From: Methylobacter sp.
GTDB lineage: Bacteria; Pseudomonadota; Gammaproteobacteria; Methylococcales; Methylomonadaceae
NCBI GenBank assembly: GCA_030679035.1
Contig: JAUXTH010000154.1
Coordinates: forward strand, 1-64,000
Direction: 5' to 3'
Length of the DNA stretch: 64,000 nucleotides
Shown here in pieces: positions 44,944 through 54,987 of this stretch. A model generated the notes under the pieces. It saw only the letters and a program-made list of their open reading frames with translations. It was not told the origin of the DNA and ran no database searches. The position numbers and the translations under genes were made by a program. Positions within the stretch are counted from its first letter, which is position 1; each line of letters starts with the position of its first letter.

Positions 44944-45669
44944 CTATTGAAACTGCGCAAGAATCTGTCCCTGAATCTTCTCGGCCATGGCTTTGCGGTT
45001 TTCAGCATCGCGGATAGGCCTGCCGACGACGATATAATCAGCGCCATTCTGGAAAGCCATTTCCACGCTGACCACGCGTTTTTGATCGTCTTCTTCGCGA
45101 TTATCGACAGGCCTGATGCCGGGTGTGATGACCAGCAGCTTATGATCCAACTCCTCTCTCAGCATCGCGACTTCAAGCCCGGATGAGACAATGCCGTCGC
45201 AGCCGATTTGCAGGGCGCGTTTGGCGCGGGATAAAACCAACTCGCGGACGTCGCAGGCGAAGCCCAAGTCGTCAAGGTCGCCGCGATCCAGGCTGGTTAA
45301 CGCCGTTACGGCCAACACCTTAAGGTCGCCTTTTTCCTTGGCGGCGGCTTCCATAATCGCATCGTTGCCGTGTATGGTGGCAAGGTCCACACCCTTGCTG
45401 CTCAAGGCTTTAATGGCCCGGCCCACGGTGGCGGGAACATCAAAAAACTTCAGATCGACAAAGATTTTTTTATTTTGCTGCTTTAGCCATTCAATAAAAC
45501 CGAAATAATCGCCCGCCATGAACAGTTCCATGCCGACTTTGTAAAAGATCACCGAGTCGCCGAGTTCTTCGACCAAAGCCTGCGCTTCGGGAATGCTGGG
45601 GACATCCAGCGCCATGATTAATCGTTCGCGGACGGGGATGGATTTGGTTGAGATAAATGATTGGGGCAT
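44944..45669 (-). CDS. pyrF: Orotidine 5'-phosphate decarboxylase
   Basis: A 241-residue pyrimidine enzyme converting OMP to UMP. The catalytic DLKFFDVPATV (K and D network), GVDLATIHG, and VITPGIRP and DYIVVGRPI strands are seen. ATG 45669 is preferred over a GTG at 45678; neither has a strong ribosome site. Confidence 0.96.
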   Translation of the reverse strand: MPQSFISTKSIPVRERLIMALDVPSIPEAQALVEELGDSVIFYKVGMELFMAGDYFGFIEWLKQQNKKIFVDLKFFDVPATVGRAIKALSSKGVDLATIHGNDAIMEAAAKEKGDLKVLAVTALTSLDRGDLDDLGFACDVRELVLSRAKRALQIGCDGIVSSGLEVAMLREELDHKLLVITPGIRPVDNREEDDQKRVVSVEMAFQNGADYIVVGRPIRDAENRKAMAEKIQGQILAQFQ

Positions 45670-45751
45670 AGTAGACACAAAGTAAAAAATAAAAATTCTG
45701 TAGGATGGGCTGAGGCGCGAAGCCCGTCGTTGTTCGCGTGAGGGCTACGGC

Positions 45752-46135
45752 TTATTCAGTCACCAAGCCTTGTTCATGCCAAGCCTGTATTCCGCCGTTC
45801 ATTAAGTAAACCTTGGAAAATCCCGCCGACTTTAATATCAGCTGGGCTTGTGCGGAACGTAGGCCAGCTTGGCATTGGGTGATAACCAGGCGGTTTTTAT
45901 AAGGTTCAAGTTCCGATAGCCGTTCATTCAATTGGGATAGCGGAATATGAATGGCGCCGTGAATACGGTGTTCATTCCAGTCGTCATTTTCACGCACATC
46001 GACAATAACAGCTTTGTCTTTGACGCGCATTGTTGCAGCTTCTTTAGGCGAGATAACATCAGATTCCGCAACGGCAAAAGGGCTGGCCATTAATAAAAAA
46101 ACACCGAGTTGGCAATACTTTGAAAACAGACGCAT
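45752..46135 (-). CDS. Exported rhodanese-like protein
   Basis: A 127-residue protein with a signal peptide (residues 1-23, PFAVA). One rhodanese domain follows: VIVDVRENDDWNEHRIHGAIHIP (in parts) and the active loop CQAGLRS with its cysteine (about residue 88). A periplasmic sulfur or redox role is likely; substrate unknown. Confidence 0.9.
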   Translation of the reverse strand: MRLFSKYCQLGVFLLMASPFAVAESDVISPKEAATMRVKDKAVIVDVRENDDWNEHRIHGAIHIPLSQLNERLSELEPYKNRLVITQCQAGLRSAQAQLILKSAGFSKVYLMNGGIQAWHEQGLVTE

Positions 46136-46229
46136 TCAAACGCTCCCAAATAATAAGTCGACATATATTACCGGAACTTGTTTTAACGGTGAATGTTAAA
46201 ATTCACTATTGTCACAATAATCCCCGATT

Positions 46230-47168
46230 ATGAACTCAACATTGATACAAATGACCTTGATAATGGCGTGCGGCGCAGGATGGCGATTTGCCAAGCCGGC
46301 GGGCTTATCAGCCGAGCAAACGCGGCGGGTGCTGACCACGGTGGTCTATTACTTACTGCTCCCTGCCATGGTTCTTGATGTGTTATGGACTGCTGATATC
46401 GGTTTGCATTCGTTTCAGTATACCTTGCTGGGCGTGGGCAGTATTGTTTTTGCGATGCTCTGCCTGTGGATGGTTGGCGTACTGTTCAAATTTGAACACC
46501 GGCGCTTGGGCGCGATGATACTGGCGGCGGGATTTCCAAATGTGACTTATCTGGGCTTGCCGGTTTTAGAACAAACCTTTGGCAGTTGGGCCAGGTCGGT
46601 GGTCATACAGATGGACTTGTTTGCAGTCACGCCGTTATTGTTTACCGTTGGTGTGATGGTTGCGCGGCGCTACGGCGAGGAGACCGCAGAAAAGCCAAGA
46701 TCGTTATGGCTGTTTTTTAACGCGCCGCCATTCTGGGCGGCGGCTGTTGCGGTTATCCTGAATATTAACGGTTTCGTCGCCCCGGCTTGGCTTTTGGGCG
46801 TACTACAAAAACTGTCGGCCGGCGTTGTGCCGTTGATGTTGTTTTCGTTGGGATTAGCCTTAAGCTGGAAAGCGGTAACCGTCCGTAATATCCCGTATGT
46901 CATCCCCGTTATGGTTATTAAGATGGCGTTAATGCCGTTGTTTGCGATGGTTCTGGTCGGGTATTTGCCTATAACCGGCGAATATCGGGCGGCGGCAGTG
47001 CTTGACCTGTCCATGCCGAGCATGTTGCTGGGCATTGTTTTTTGCGACCGTTACCGGCTGGACAGCTCGCTGTATGCAATGGCGGTAACGGTAACGACGG
47101 CAATCAGCCTGGTTGCGCTGCCGTTTTGGCATAGTGTGTTGATGAACGGCGGGCGTTGGTTTTTGTAG
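46230..47168 (+). CDS. AEC-family transporter (auxin-efflux-carrier type)
   Basis: A 312-residue membrane protein with about ten hydrophobic segments. The family pattern AGFPNVTYLGLPVL in the first half and LDLSMPSMLLGIVF in the second half are seen. Bacterial relatives export small organic acids; the substrate here is unknown. No operon partner. Confidence 0.85.
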   Translation: MNSTLIQMTLIMACGAGWRFAKPAGLSAEQTRRVLTTVVYYLLLPAMVLDVLWTADIGLHSFQYTLLGVGSIVFAMLCLWMVGVLFKFEHRRLGAMILAAGFPNVTYLGLPVLEQTFGSWARSVVIQMDLFAVTPLLFTVGVMVARRYGEETAEKPRSLWLFFNAPPFWAAAVAVILNINGFVAPAWLLGVLQKLSAGVVPLMLFSLGLALSWKAVTVRNIPYVIPVMVIKMALMPLFAMVLVGYLPITGEYRAAAVLDLSMPSMLLGIVFCDRYRLDSSLYAMAVTVTTAISLVALPFWHSVLMNGGRWFL

Positions 47169-47246
47169 TTTCGTAGGTTGAGTCAGCGATAGTGTAAGCA
47201 AGTACTTCGCAGCAAATGTCCAGGACTCGCTCCTAAAGCTAATGTC

Positions 47247-48470
47247 TCAAGCCACAGCAAGCCGGTAATAGAGTTCGGCATTCTCGGTCAATTTGGCAAC
47301 CACTTTTGCATCGAGATGGCCGGTTTCAACGCGCGACTGTAAATCGTTCAGAATATACTCAAGGCTCATGGTGCGGCGATAAGGCCTTTGTTGCGCCAAA
47401 GCCTGGAAAATATCGGCAACGGCAATGATGCGACATTCCAGATCGAGTTTTTTGGTGCCGTTTTTAAAAGGATAACCATCGCCGATCAGTGTTTCATGGT
47501 GGAATCCGGCCCATACAGGTATCTTTGATCCTTCAAACACGCGTTGCAGTATGCGGAAGGTATCGTAACTATGACGGTGCATCGTAGCTCGTTCCTCCGG
47601 CGTCAGGCTGCCGGGTTTGTCGATGATGTCTTCCGATACCCGCAACTTGCCGATGTCGTGCAACAGTCCGGCGATTTCAACCTGCTCCAGTTCGTAACCT
47701 TTAATGCCGAAATCCATAGCCAATTGCCGGGCGATATGCGCTACCCGTTGCGAGTGTTCGTCGGTGTACGGGGATTTGGCGTCCACCACCCGCGAAAACA
47801 GCCGCGCCAGCTCTTTGAGGGCCGGAATATCGAGCAGGGTCGCTGGAATATGGCTGCCGATGCTGCGTAAATCTTCATCCAGGTATTCGGGTTCCATTGC
47901 CAGCCAAAAAGCCTCGACATCGGCGATTTCGGCAAAGGCGTCCACCAGCTCCGGCGCAAACAATATGCCGGACAGCGATTTGATTTGCGCGATAATCGCC
48001 GGATACTCGGTCAAAATCTGTCCGGTGTTCAGGAAAGGCGATTGAAGCATATCGATGCGATCCGACAGATACAGCAGATTGGCGCGCAAGCGAATGTGAT
48101 GATCGACCGGGAGCTCCAGCAGTGTTTCCCAGCGGGTGTGGTGGTAGCGAATCTCGGCGGACAAATGGGCCAGCGGCTGACAGGCCGACAAATAAGCGGC
48201 ACCGCGGATGCAATGATCTTCTGCACCGTCCCATTCCAGTGTTTCTATGAGCTGGTGGTGCTCATGGATTCTGGAAACCCCGCAATCATGCAGCATGCCG
48301 GAATAAAGGATGGACAGGCATTCAACTTCCGGCCAATTAAGTTGCAGGGCAATAGCCCTGGCCATGACCGCCACCCGTTTGCCGTGCCTGACTTCGTCAA
48401 CTCCCACTAAATCCAGTGCGCAAGTTAATGCGGTAATGGCGTTGTGCATATCGATAGGGTGCAGTTTCAT
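47247..48470 (-). CDS. HD-GYP domain protein, likely c-di-GMP phosphodiesterase
   Basis: A 407-residue cytoplasmic protein with two HD-type halves. The first has MLHDCGVSRIHEH (about 70-82). The second is HD-GYP: YTDEHSQRVAHIA, LLHDIGKLRVSEDIIDKPGSLT, TMHRHSYDTFRIL and FHHETLIGDGYPF. The last motif is GDGYPF rather than DGSGYP, a variation of the canonical loop. Metal ligands look intact. No sensory domain is seen. Confidence 0.88.
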   Translation of the reverse strand: MKLHPIDMHNAITALTCALDLVGVDEVRHGKRVAVMARAIALQLNWPEVECLSILYSGMLHDCGVSRIHEHHQLIETLEWDGAEDHCIRGAAYLSACQPLAHLSAEIRYHHTRWETLLELPVDHHIRLRANLLYLSDRIDMLQSPFLNTGQILTEYPAIIAQIKSLSGILFAPELVDAFAEIADVEAFWLAMEPEYLDEDLRSIGSHIPATLLDIPALKELARLFSRVVDAKSPYTDEHSQRVAHIARQLAMDFGIKGYELEQVEIAGLLHDIGKLRVSEDIIDKPGSLTPEERATMHRHSYDTFRILQRVFEGSKIPVWAGFHHETLIGDGYPFKNGTKKLDLECRIIAVADIFQALAQQRPYRRTMSLEYILNDLQSRVETGHLDAKVVAKLTENAELYYRLAVA

Positions 48471-48733
48471 GGCGTTTCAGGCTCCGCTGGGTGATGAATC
48501 GGTTCCTCGATTTTGACAGGCGAGCGGTTAATTGTCTTTAAAAACTTGCATGGTGAAGTGATGTTTTGCTGTTTGTACTGGCTCCGAGTCAGGGCAACCC
48601 GTATAGCCTTTTTTCACGCTATAATCTTGCGAACTCAACGAACATGCCTTGCCGAAACTGGATAATCTGCGGGTATCAATAAGTCGGCAGCTTCTCGTAA
48701 GCAGACTATAACTTAATAACTTTGGTTTTTACC

Positions 48734-49954
48734 ATGAACCCAACCCTAGAAATATTCTCCCAAGGCGAAGAAGTCGTTACCGGGCAAATCGTCGATACCA
48801 ATGCGGCCTGGTTGTCGGAGCAGGCTGTCACGATGGGCTTTACCGTAACCCGGCATACCGCTGTGGGCGACAAACTCGATGATCTGATAGCCCTGCTACG
48901 GGAGATTTCAGCCCGCGCAGATTGTTGCATTTGCACAGGGGGACTTGGGCCTACCAGCGATGATTTGACCGCCGAGGCTGTCGCCAAAGCGTTCGGCCTG
49001 TCGCTGGAATTTGACGAGGTTGCCTTTGAGCAGATTCAGCGCTTTTTTGCGCACAGGAATCGGGCGATGCCCGAATCGAACCGCAAGCAGGCGATGTTTC
49101 CAAAGGGCGCCGAGCGCATCGACAATGACTGGGGCACTGCGCCGGGCTTTTCCCTGCAAGCCGGGCGCTGCTGGTTTGCCTTTGTTCCGGGCGTACCTAT
49201 GGAAATGCGCCATTTGTTTTTGGAATTCATCCAACCAACGCTGGCAAGCCGGTTTTTATTGCGGCCCGACAGGTTAATCACGATCAGAACGTTTGGCCTA
49301 GGCGAGTCGGCCATACAACAGCGCATCGGCGCGATTGAAATCCCGGTCCAGGTGCAGCTGGGTTTTCGTGCAGGCCCGGATGATGTGCAAACCAAGTTGC
49401 TGTTTCCGCAGGATTATCCTGAGGCCGCCTTGACTGCGTTGGTCGATAAAGTTGCAGCAGAGCTGGGCGATCATGTTTTTGCAATTGGTGGCTTGGGGCA
49501 GGCCAGCGGCGATTTGGTGTTTACCGTCGATCAGCTGATGACAGCAGGGAAACATACGCTGGCTGTCGTGGAAACAGCCAGCCAGGGCTTGCTCGCGGCC
49601 AAGTGCATAGGCGCAGACGGGCTGCTGGAAACCCGTTATGAGCAATCCCTGGTAAGGCTGGGGCAAAAGCTCGGGATCGCCGTCAATACCGATGATTTAC
49701 CGGCAACCGCACAGGCCATTGCCAGCAAAATACATAAGACCGGGAATGCAGATTTTGTGCTGGTTCAGCTCTATTCCGGGGACAAGAAAACATTTCACGA
49801 TAAAGACCAGGCCATTATTCTATATAATACGCTGCTGACTAAAGATGGATTTTTTCAAACCACCGGATCAGTGGCAGGCCCTATCGAACGCAAACAAAAT
49901 CAGGCGGCGTTACTGGCACTGGATTTATTGCGACGCAATTTACAACATAAAGAA
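48734..49954 (+). CDS. CinA-like protein with degenerate carboxy domain
   Basis: About 408 residues (stop at the end of the open frame, near 49960). ATG 48734 gives NPTLEIFSQGEEVVTGQIVDTNAAWL; a TTG 12 bases earlier is less likely. Residues 1-170 are the MoaB/MogA-like domain with ICTGGLGPTSDDLTAEAVAK (split) and PGVPMEM. The second domain should hold ESCTGG for nicotinamide mononucleotide deamidase, but reads ETASQG, and later motifs are missing, so that activity is probably lost. Confidence 0.82.
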
Positions 49955-49962
49955 CTTTAAAA

Positions 49963-51873
49963 ATGCCCTTATTACGATTGACCAACGTTTCCATCGCTTT
50001 TGGAACTCATGCTTTATTGAAAAATGCCGACTTCCAGTTGGATGCCGGGGAACGGGTAGGCTTGTTAGGCCGCAACGGCGAGGGCAAATCAACCTTGATG
50101 AAGATCATCGCCGGTAGTATCCAGGCCGATCATGGCGACATCTGGCGGCAGCCGGGATTAAGGCTGGCATGGCTGGAGCAAACGCCCGATTTGCCGGATG
50201 ATGCGACCATCTACGACGCCGTTGCCGGTGGATTGGGCGAGCTGGGCGAGTGGATCACCCGTTATCACGCGCTGTCGTTAACGATGGATTACGATGATGA
50301 CAAGGCCCTGAATGAACTGGGCGATTTGCAGCACAAGCTGGAAGCTCATAACGGCTGGCATTTTCAGCAACGGGTTGAAACCACCTTAAGCAAACTGGAT
50401 TTGCCCGGCGACTTAAAGATTAACGGCTTGTCCGGCGGTTGGAAGCGGCGTGTAGCCTTGGCAAGAGCCTTGGTTATAGATCCTGAAGTATTATTACTTG
50501 ATGAGCCGACCAATCATTTAGATTTTGAAAGCATTACCTGGCTGGAAGAGCAGATGCTGAATTTTCAGGGCGCAGTGTTATTCGTGACCCATGACCGGTC
50601 GTTTCTGCAAAAACTGGCAACCCGGATTATTGATCTGGATCGCGGTAATCTGGTGTCCTGGCAGGGCAGTTATGACGATTATCTGGCCCGCAAAGCCGCC
50701 GCGCTGGAGGACGAAGCCAACCAAAATGCCGAGTTCGACAAGAAGCTGGCCGATGAGGAAGTCTGGATCAGACAGGGCGTAAAAGCTAGGCGTACACGTA
50801 ATGAAGGCCGGGTCAGGGCGCTGGAAAAATTGCGTAACGAACGCGCCCAGCGCCGCAACACCCAAGGTACCAGCAAAATATCCCTGGACAGGGGCGATGC
50901 TTCCGGTAAAAAAGTCATCGAAGTTAACGATATTTGCTTTGGTTACGGCGACAGGCAGATTATCAATCATTTTTCCACGCTGATTCAGCGCGGCGACAAA
51001 ATCGGCCTGATCGGCGCGAACGGCGCAGGCAAATCGACCTTGTTGAAATTGCTGTTGAAGCAGTTGGAACCCAACAGCGGCACGGTAGAGCAGGGCACTA
51101 AGCTTGAAATCGCCTACTTCGACCAGTTGCGCGACCAGCTCGACCCGGAAATGACCGTCGCCGATACCGTTGCCGACGGCAATGACTTTGTCGAAATCGC
51201 CGGTAACCAACGGCATGTGATGTCGTATCTGGGGGATTTTCTGTTTGCCCCGGCCAGAGCGCGTTCGCCGGTCAAAAGCTTGTCGGGCGGCGAGAAAAAC
51301 CGCTTGCTGCTGGCACGGCTGTTTACCAAACCTTCCAACCTGATCGTCATGGACGAACCGACCAACGATCTGGATTTGGAAACTCTGGAGCTGCTGGAAG
51401 AAAAGCTGGTCGACTTTGACGGCACCTTGCTGCTGGTGAGTCATGACCGGGCTTTTCTGGACAACGTAGTGACCAGCGTCTTTGTGCTGGACGGCTCCGG
51501 CGAAGTCGATGAGTTTGTCGGCGGCTACAGCGATTGGATGAGCCATGCCAAGCAGGCTAAACAGGCTGAAACGGCCAAGGTAATCAAGCAGGAAAAACCG
51601 GCGGCGAAGCCCGCCGCTGTGTCCACTGGGGTGAAAAAAAAGCTAAGCTTTAAAGAGCAACAGGAGCTGAATAAACTGCCGGAGCTGATCGGTGAGCTTG
51701 AAGCCAGACAAGCGGAATTAAACCGGCAAGTCAGTGCGCCCGAGTTCTATAAACAGGATCAAACCGTCGTGACCAAAACCCTGGATGAGTTGAAACAAAT
51801 CGATGAAAGACTGGAGCAAGTTTACAGTCGATGGGATGAGCTGGAAGCGCTGACCGAGGCAAATAGCGGTTAG
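49963..51873 (+). CDS. uup: ABC-F ATPase Uup
   Basis: A 636-residue duplicated ATPase without membrane parts. Two nucleotide sites: Walker A GRNGEGKST and GANGAGKST, signatures LSGGWKRR and LSGGEKNR, Walker B LLLDEPTNHLD and IVMDEPTNDLD. The linker with KARRTRNEGRVRAL and a carboxy coiled coil (about 560-630) are Uup marks. Family members act on ribosomes and on DNA-branch stability. It starts 2 bases after the CinA-like gene ends. Confidence 0.95.
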   Translation: MPLLRLTNVSIAFGTHALLKNADFQLDAGERVGLLGRNGEGKSTLMKIIAGSIQADHGDIWRQPGLRLAWLEQTPDLPDDATIYDAVAGGLGELGEWITRYHALSLTMDYDDDKALNELGDLQHKLEAHNGWHFQQRVETTLSKLDLPGDLKINGLSGGWKRRVALARALVIDPEVLLLDEPTNHLDFESITWLEEQMLNFQGAVLFVTHDRSFLQKLATRIIDLDRGNLVSWQGSYDDYLARKAAALEDEANQNAEFDKKLADEEVWIRQGVKARRTRNEGRVRALEKLRNERAQRRNTQGTSKISLDRGDASGKKVIEVNDICFGYGDRQIINHFSTLIQRGDKIGLIGANGAGKSTLLKLLLKQLEPNSGTVEQGTKLEIAYFDQLRDQLDPEMTVADTVADGNDFVEIAGNQRHVMSYLGDFLFAPARARSPVKSLSGGEKNRLLLARLFTKPSNLIVMDEPTNDLDLETLELLEEKLVDFDGTLLLVSHDRAFLDNVVTSVFVLDGSGEVDEFVGGYSDWMSHAKQAKQAETAKVIKQEKPAAKPAAVSTGVKKKLSFKEQQELNKLPELIGELEARQAELNRQVSAPEFYKQDQTVVTKTLDELKQIDERLEQVYSRWDELEALTEANSG

Positions 51874-51943
51874 GTCATTGCGCTAAAACGCAATATCGAT
51901 TATCCTACCCGGCTTCCCGTGATCTACGGAAAGCGAAACAATA

Positions 51944-52031
51944 GGAGAGATGGCCGAGCGGTCGAAGGCGCACGCCTGGAAAGTGTGTATACGGCAACGT
52001 ATCGAGGGTTCGAATCCCTCTCCCTCCGCCA
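51944..52031 (+). tRNA. tRNA-Ser (GGA)
   Basis: An 88-base serine tRNA including encoded CCA. Anticodon loop CTGGAAA gives GGA; a long variable arm (TGTATACGGCAACGTATC region) and T arm GAGGG-TTCGAAT-CCCTC are seen. The acceptor stem GGAGAGA / TCCCTCC has one A-C mismatch at position 5. Confidence 0.95.
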
Positions 52032-52065
52032 AACAACGATTTACTGAGGTTCAGTAAAGTACAAA

Positions 52066-52100
52066 AACCCGCAAGTCATATGACTTAGCGGGTTTTTTAT
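52066..52100 (+). terminator. Terminator of tRNA-Ser
   Basis: ACCCGC-AAGTCATATGACTT-AGCGGGT followed by TTTTTATT. Almost the same terminator follows tRNA-Leu (53911) and its duplicate (59867). Confidence 0.9.
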
Positions 52101-52323
52101 TGTCCACTGGTAAAAGTAAGCAAGTAATCCCGCAAGACAATTGCCGATTCACTGAGCAGCATTGAGCGCGTGGGGGTATATTTGAAAAACAAAAATCCTT
52201 ATGCCTCAGTTATAAAGGCTTGCAGGTAAATGTTCTATTGTCTCTCTCATTTTATTGAGCGCATCAATATCACAGCTCCAGTACAGGATTCTTCAAGTCG
52301 GACAAGGTTCATCAATACGCTTT

Positions 52324-52587
52324 AGGGCAATCGCGCTTAAATAAAGCGATATGGTGCAGATTTCTGCTTAGTGATTTTAAGTTCTGTTTTAAAAATCAGG
52401 GAAAAACATAAACGGAGCCGCGACTTCAGTCGCGCACGAGTCATAACGCCAGTTGTGAAGGAAATATAACTACTGGCGCGACTAAAGTCGCGGCTCCAAT
52501 AACCTGAAAGTTAAAATAACCACATTTATACGCAATTGATCAGCCAGTGATTATAAAATCCAAGCTTAATTTAAGCGCGATTGCCCT
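52324..52587. repeat. Nested inverted repeat, MITE-like
   Basis: A perfect 19-base outer pair (AGGGCAATCGCGCTTAAAT at 52324-52342 with its complement at 52569-52587) encloses an inner pair of 21 bases (GGAGCCGCGACTTCAGTCGCG at 52414-52434, partner 52477-52497, one mismatch), and within it CGCCAGT/ACTGGCG. No coding frame is inside. It fills the gap between tRNA-Ser and queA. Confidence 0.8.
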
Positions 52588-52681
52588 GTAAGTAGCATTG
52601 ATCTTTCGCAAATCAACGCTTTCACAGCGCAAAATAAAATAATGTTGCGTTAATCAAAACTCATCATTTTTCATAAAACCA

Positions 52682-53701
52682 CTAACTCAAAAACATCGCA
52701 TCCCCATAGCTGAAGAACCGGTAAGATTCATCAATCGCATGGCTATAGGCGTTGATAATGTGCTCGTAACCGGCAAACGCCGAAACCAGCATCAGCAAGG
52801 TAGACTCGGGCAGGTGGAAGTTGGTCAACATCGCATCGACTGATTTGAATTGATAGCCGGGAGTAACAAACAAGTCGGTATCGCCAAAACCAGCTTCCAG
52901 TCGGCCGCTTTTAGATGCCGATTCCAGCGCCCTGACCGCCGTCGTGCCTATCGCGATAACCCGCCCTCCCCTTGCCCTGGCTTGTTGAACCGCCGCCACC
53001 GTCTCCGGCAGCACGGCAAAATATTCCTTGTGCATTAAGTGTTCGGATAAGTCTTCCACTCTAACCGGCTGAAAGGTGCCGCTGCCGACATGCAAGGTCA
53101 CAAAAACGGTTTGCACGCCTTTGGCTTTAAGCTTTTCCATCATGGCTTGATCAAAATGCAGGCCTGCGGTGGGCGCTGCAACGGCTCCCGCCTCTCTGGC
53201 AAAAACCGTCTGATAGCGGGTCAGATCAGATTGATCATCTTCACGGGTAATATAAGGCGGCAATGGCATATGGCCGATTTGCTCCAGTATATAAAGCAAA
53301 CTATGTTCGCCTTTAAATTCCAGCTGAAACAGGTCGTCCGCCCGGCCCAATACTTCGCAGCAATAGCCATGATCCAATTCAATCAAGGTACCGGGCTTCG
53401 ACGATTTGCTCGATCTGACATGCGCGATAGCGCGGTGGTCATCCAGAATGCGCTCGATAAGAATCTCGACCTTGCCGCCGCTGTGTTTTGTGCCGAACAG
53501 CCTGGCCGGTATCACTTTGGTGTCATTAAAAATCAGCAGATCACGCTCATCAATTAACTCGATAAAATCGGTAAATTGCCGGTCGGTTATCCGTCCGGTA
53601 TTTCGATCCATGCATAACAGGCGACTTGCGTCGCGCTCTGCCAAGGGTTTTTGCGCAATTAGCGCTTCGGGTAACAGGTAGTTAAAATCGCTTTTTTTCA
53701 T
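52682..53701 (-). CDS. queA: S-adenosylmethionine:tRNA ribosyltransferase-isomerase
   Basis: A 339-residue enzyme of queuosine synthesis that moves the ribosyl part of SAM onto preQ1 in tRNA. It opens [40 protein letters not shown] and [16 protein letters not shown] are signatures. Full length. No tgt next to it; the gene is flanked by tRNA-Ser and tRNA-Leu. Confidence 0.97.
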   Translation of the reverse strand: MKKSDFNYLLPEALIAQKPLAERDASRLLCMDRNTGRITDRQFTDFIELIDERDLLIFNDTKVIPARLFGTKHSGGKVEILIERILDDHRAIAHVRSSKSSKPGTLIELDHGYCCEVLGRADDLFQLEFKGEHSLLYILEQIGHMPLPPYITREDDQSDLTRYQTVFAREAGAVAAPTAGLHFDQAMMEKLKAKGVQTVFVTLHVGSGTFQPVRVEDLSEHLMHKEYFAVLPETVAAVQQARARGGRVIAIGTTAVRALESASKSGRLEAGFGDTDLFVTPGYQFKSVDAMLTNFHLPESTLLMLVSAFAGYEHIINAYSHAIDESYRFFSYGDAMFLS

Positions 53702-53790
53702 AGCGGGCGATGTTATCAGGTTAGGCTTTCAAATACACCTTAAAAAAAATTGGCGTTATTGCTGAACTTTGCCTATAATGCACGTTCTTT

Positions 53791-53877
53791 GCCGGGGTGG
53801 CGGAACTGGTAGACGCGCCGGATTCAAAATCCGGTTGGGGTGACTCAGTGCCGGTTCGATTCCGGCCCTCGGTACCA
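53791..53877 (+). tRNA. tRNA-Leu (CAA)
   Basis: An 87-base leucine tRNA with encoded CCA. Anticodon arm CCGGA-TTCAAAA-TCCGG gives CAA; the acceptor GCCGGGG pairs with CCTCGGT; a long variable arm is present. Its 3' end from 53855 is repeated at 59811, marking it as the integration site of the island. Confidence 0.97.
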
Positions 53878-53959
53878 AATACAGGTTCAGAGCCGTGCAA
53901 AGAACTACAAAAACCCGCAAGCTGTCTGGCTTCGCGGGTTTTTTATTGTCCAACGAAAT
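53855..53959. repeat. Direct repeat / attachment site, left copy
   Basis: Begins TTCGATTCCGG in the T arm of tRNA-Leu and runs through GGTTCAGAGCCGTGCAAAGAACTA and the terminator to CAACGAAAT. Probable att site keeping the tRNA intact. Confidence 0.75.
53911..53946 (+). terminator. Terminator of tRNA-Leu
   Basis: AAACCCGC-AAGCTGTCTGGCTT-CGCGGGTTTTTTATT; stem of at least eight pairs and a T run. Confidence 0.9.
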
Positions 53960-54312
53960 GCAACCGAATACAGCGATATTCACCTAAAAGTATGTCCTTT
54001 GCTATAGAGTGCAAAGATCACGCACCCTATACCTCGTATAATTCACATTATGCAAAATGTCACTTATTTTGCTTGTCCGCGACTTTATCAGAACTCACTT
54101 CCGGCTGTGCCTACTGTTCAAACAGTAGTGCTACGCGCTGTTTTGGGAAGGGAGCAAACGCGCCAACTTCTAAAGATATTTGTTATTTAGTCGAATATCT
54201 CTAACTGTTAGGTGATTGTACTTAGTTGTTGCTACAATCCGAATTAAGCGGCGGTAAGGCTTTAAGCTGAGTTGCTATGGATTTTTCATTTTAACAACAA
54301 TTACATAAAATC
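53960..54312. other. Left end of the island, no gene seen
   Basis: About 350 bases without a convincing gene. From 54244 the bases TTAAGCGGCGGTAAG...AAGCTGAGTTG closely match the region before the gene at 56611, suggesting a shared promoter or leader. Confidence 0.5.
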
Positions 54313-54957
54313 ATGAAAAAGAACAAGGGATGTATTGGCCGTATAAATAAATTTATGGCATTAGTGGTATGCGTAGCTCTGCTTTACGGGTGCTCAATTA
54401 ATCATGCTGCACAGGCACCAACCCCTTTGGATTACAAACAAGTAAAGCTTGGGGCGTCGCGTACAGAAACAATAGCGTTGCTTGGCTTCCCTAAGCTTAC
54501 AGATCAAAAAGATAACAAGAAGGTTGATTTATTTGATTTATTTGATGGCTACCACTCTGCAACTAAAGCACGAATTATTCTATATGTTGCGGGTGATCTA
54601 TTGACAATAGGCCTATCTGAAATAATCTTTTGGCCTATAGAGTCAGGTATTTTTGATGGGCAAAAGTGTCGCGGCTCAGTTGCTTATGATGTTAATGACC
54701 TAGTTACGGGTTACGAGTTTTTGGATGTCCATGGCAAGCATTTGTGGTTTTCACCTCCCACCGCCTCAAGTAAGGAAGGGGTGCCACTTGAGGCATGTAC
54801 AGGCTCAAGGCCAAGTGATATTAGGAAGACATCAGGCTACGAAAATATGACAGACGATGAAATACGTATTCATGGTAAAGATCATGGATTCATTGTTTGC
54901 CCTGAATCAAGCCCTAGGAGTCTGTCGGATTTAGCAGATCAAAAAGTGTTAAAATAG
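54313..54957 (+). CDS. Lipoprotein with BamE/SmpA-like motif
   Basis: A 214-residue outer- or inner-membrane lipoprotein; lipobox LLYGC with Cys at about residue 27. VKLGASRTETIALLGFPKL (about 44-62) resembles the G-x-T-x-x-x-x-x-x-LG-P strand-helix of BamE-like proteins. A hydrophobic stretch (LYVAGDLLTIGLSEIIFWPI) follows. The end lies directly before the transposase gene, so it may have been shortened by that insertion. Role unknown. Confidence 0.65.
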   Translation: MKKNKGCIGRINKFMALVVCVALLYGCSINHAAQAPTPLDYKQVKLGASRTETIALLGFPKLTDQKDNKKVDLFDLFDGYHSATKARIILYVAGDLLTIGLSEIIFWPIESGIFDGQKCRGSVAYDVNDLVTGYEFLDVHGKHLWFSPPTASSKEGVPLEACTGSRPSDIRKTSGYENMTDDEIRIHGKDHGFIVCPESSPRSLSDLADQKVLK

Positions 54958-54987
54958 CCCCACCGAAACACTGAATCAAAAACAAAA

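Noticed and set aside
45700-45735. Hairpin GGGCT...AAGCCC as terminator of pyrF
   Set aside because: No T run and short stem; more like a fragment of a dispersed repeat.
53797-54204. Open frame of 135 codons across tRNA-Leu
   Set aside because: The first part is tRNA read as protein; the rest has no ribosome site or family match.
54181-54235. Integron attC-like bases (TCTAAC next to GTTAGGTG)
   Set aside because: The two core-like motifs are one base apart instead of at the ends of a 57-141 base palindrome, and no integrase is near.
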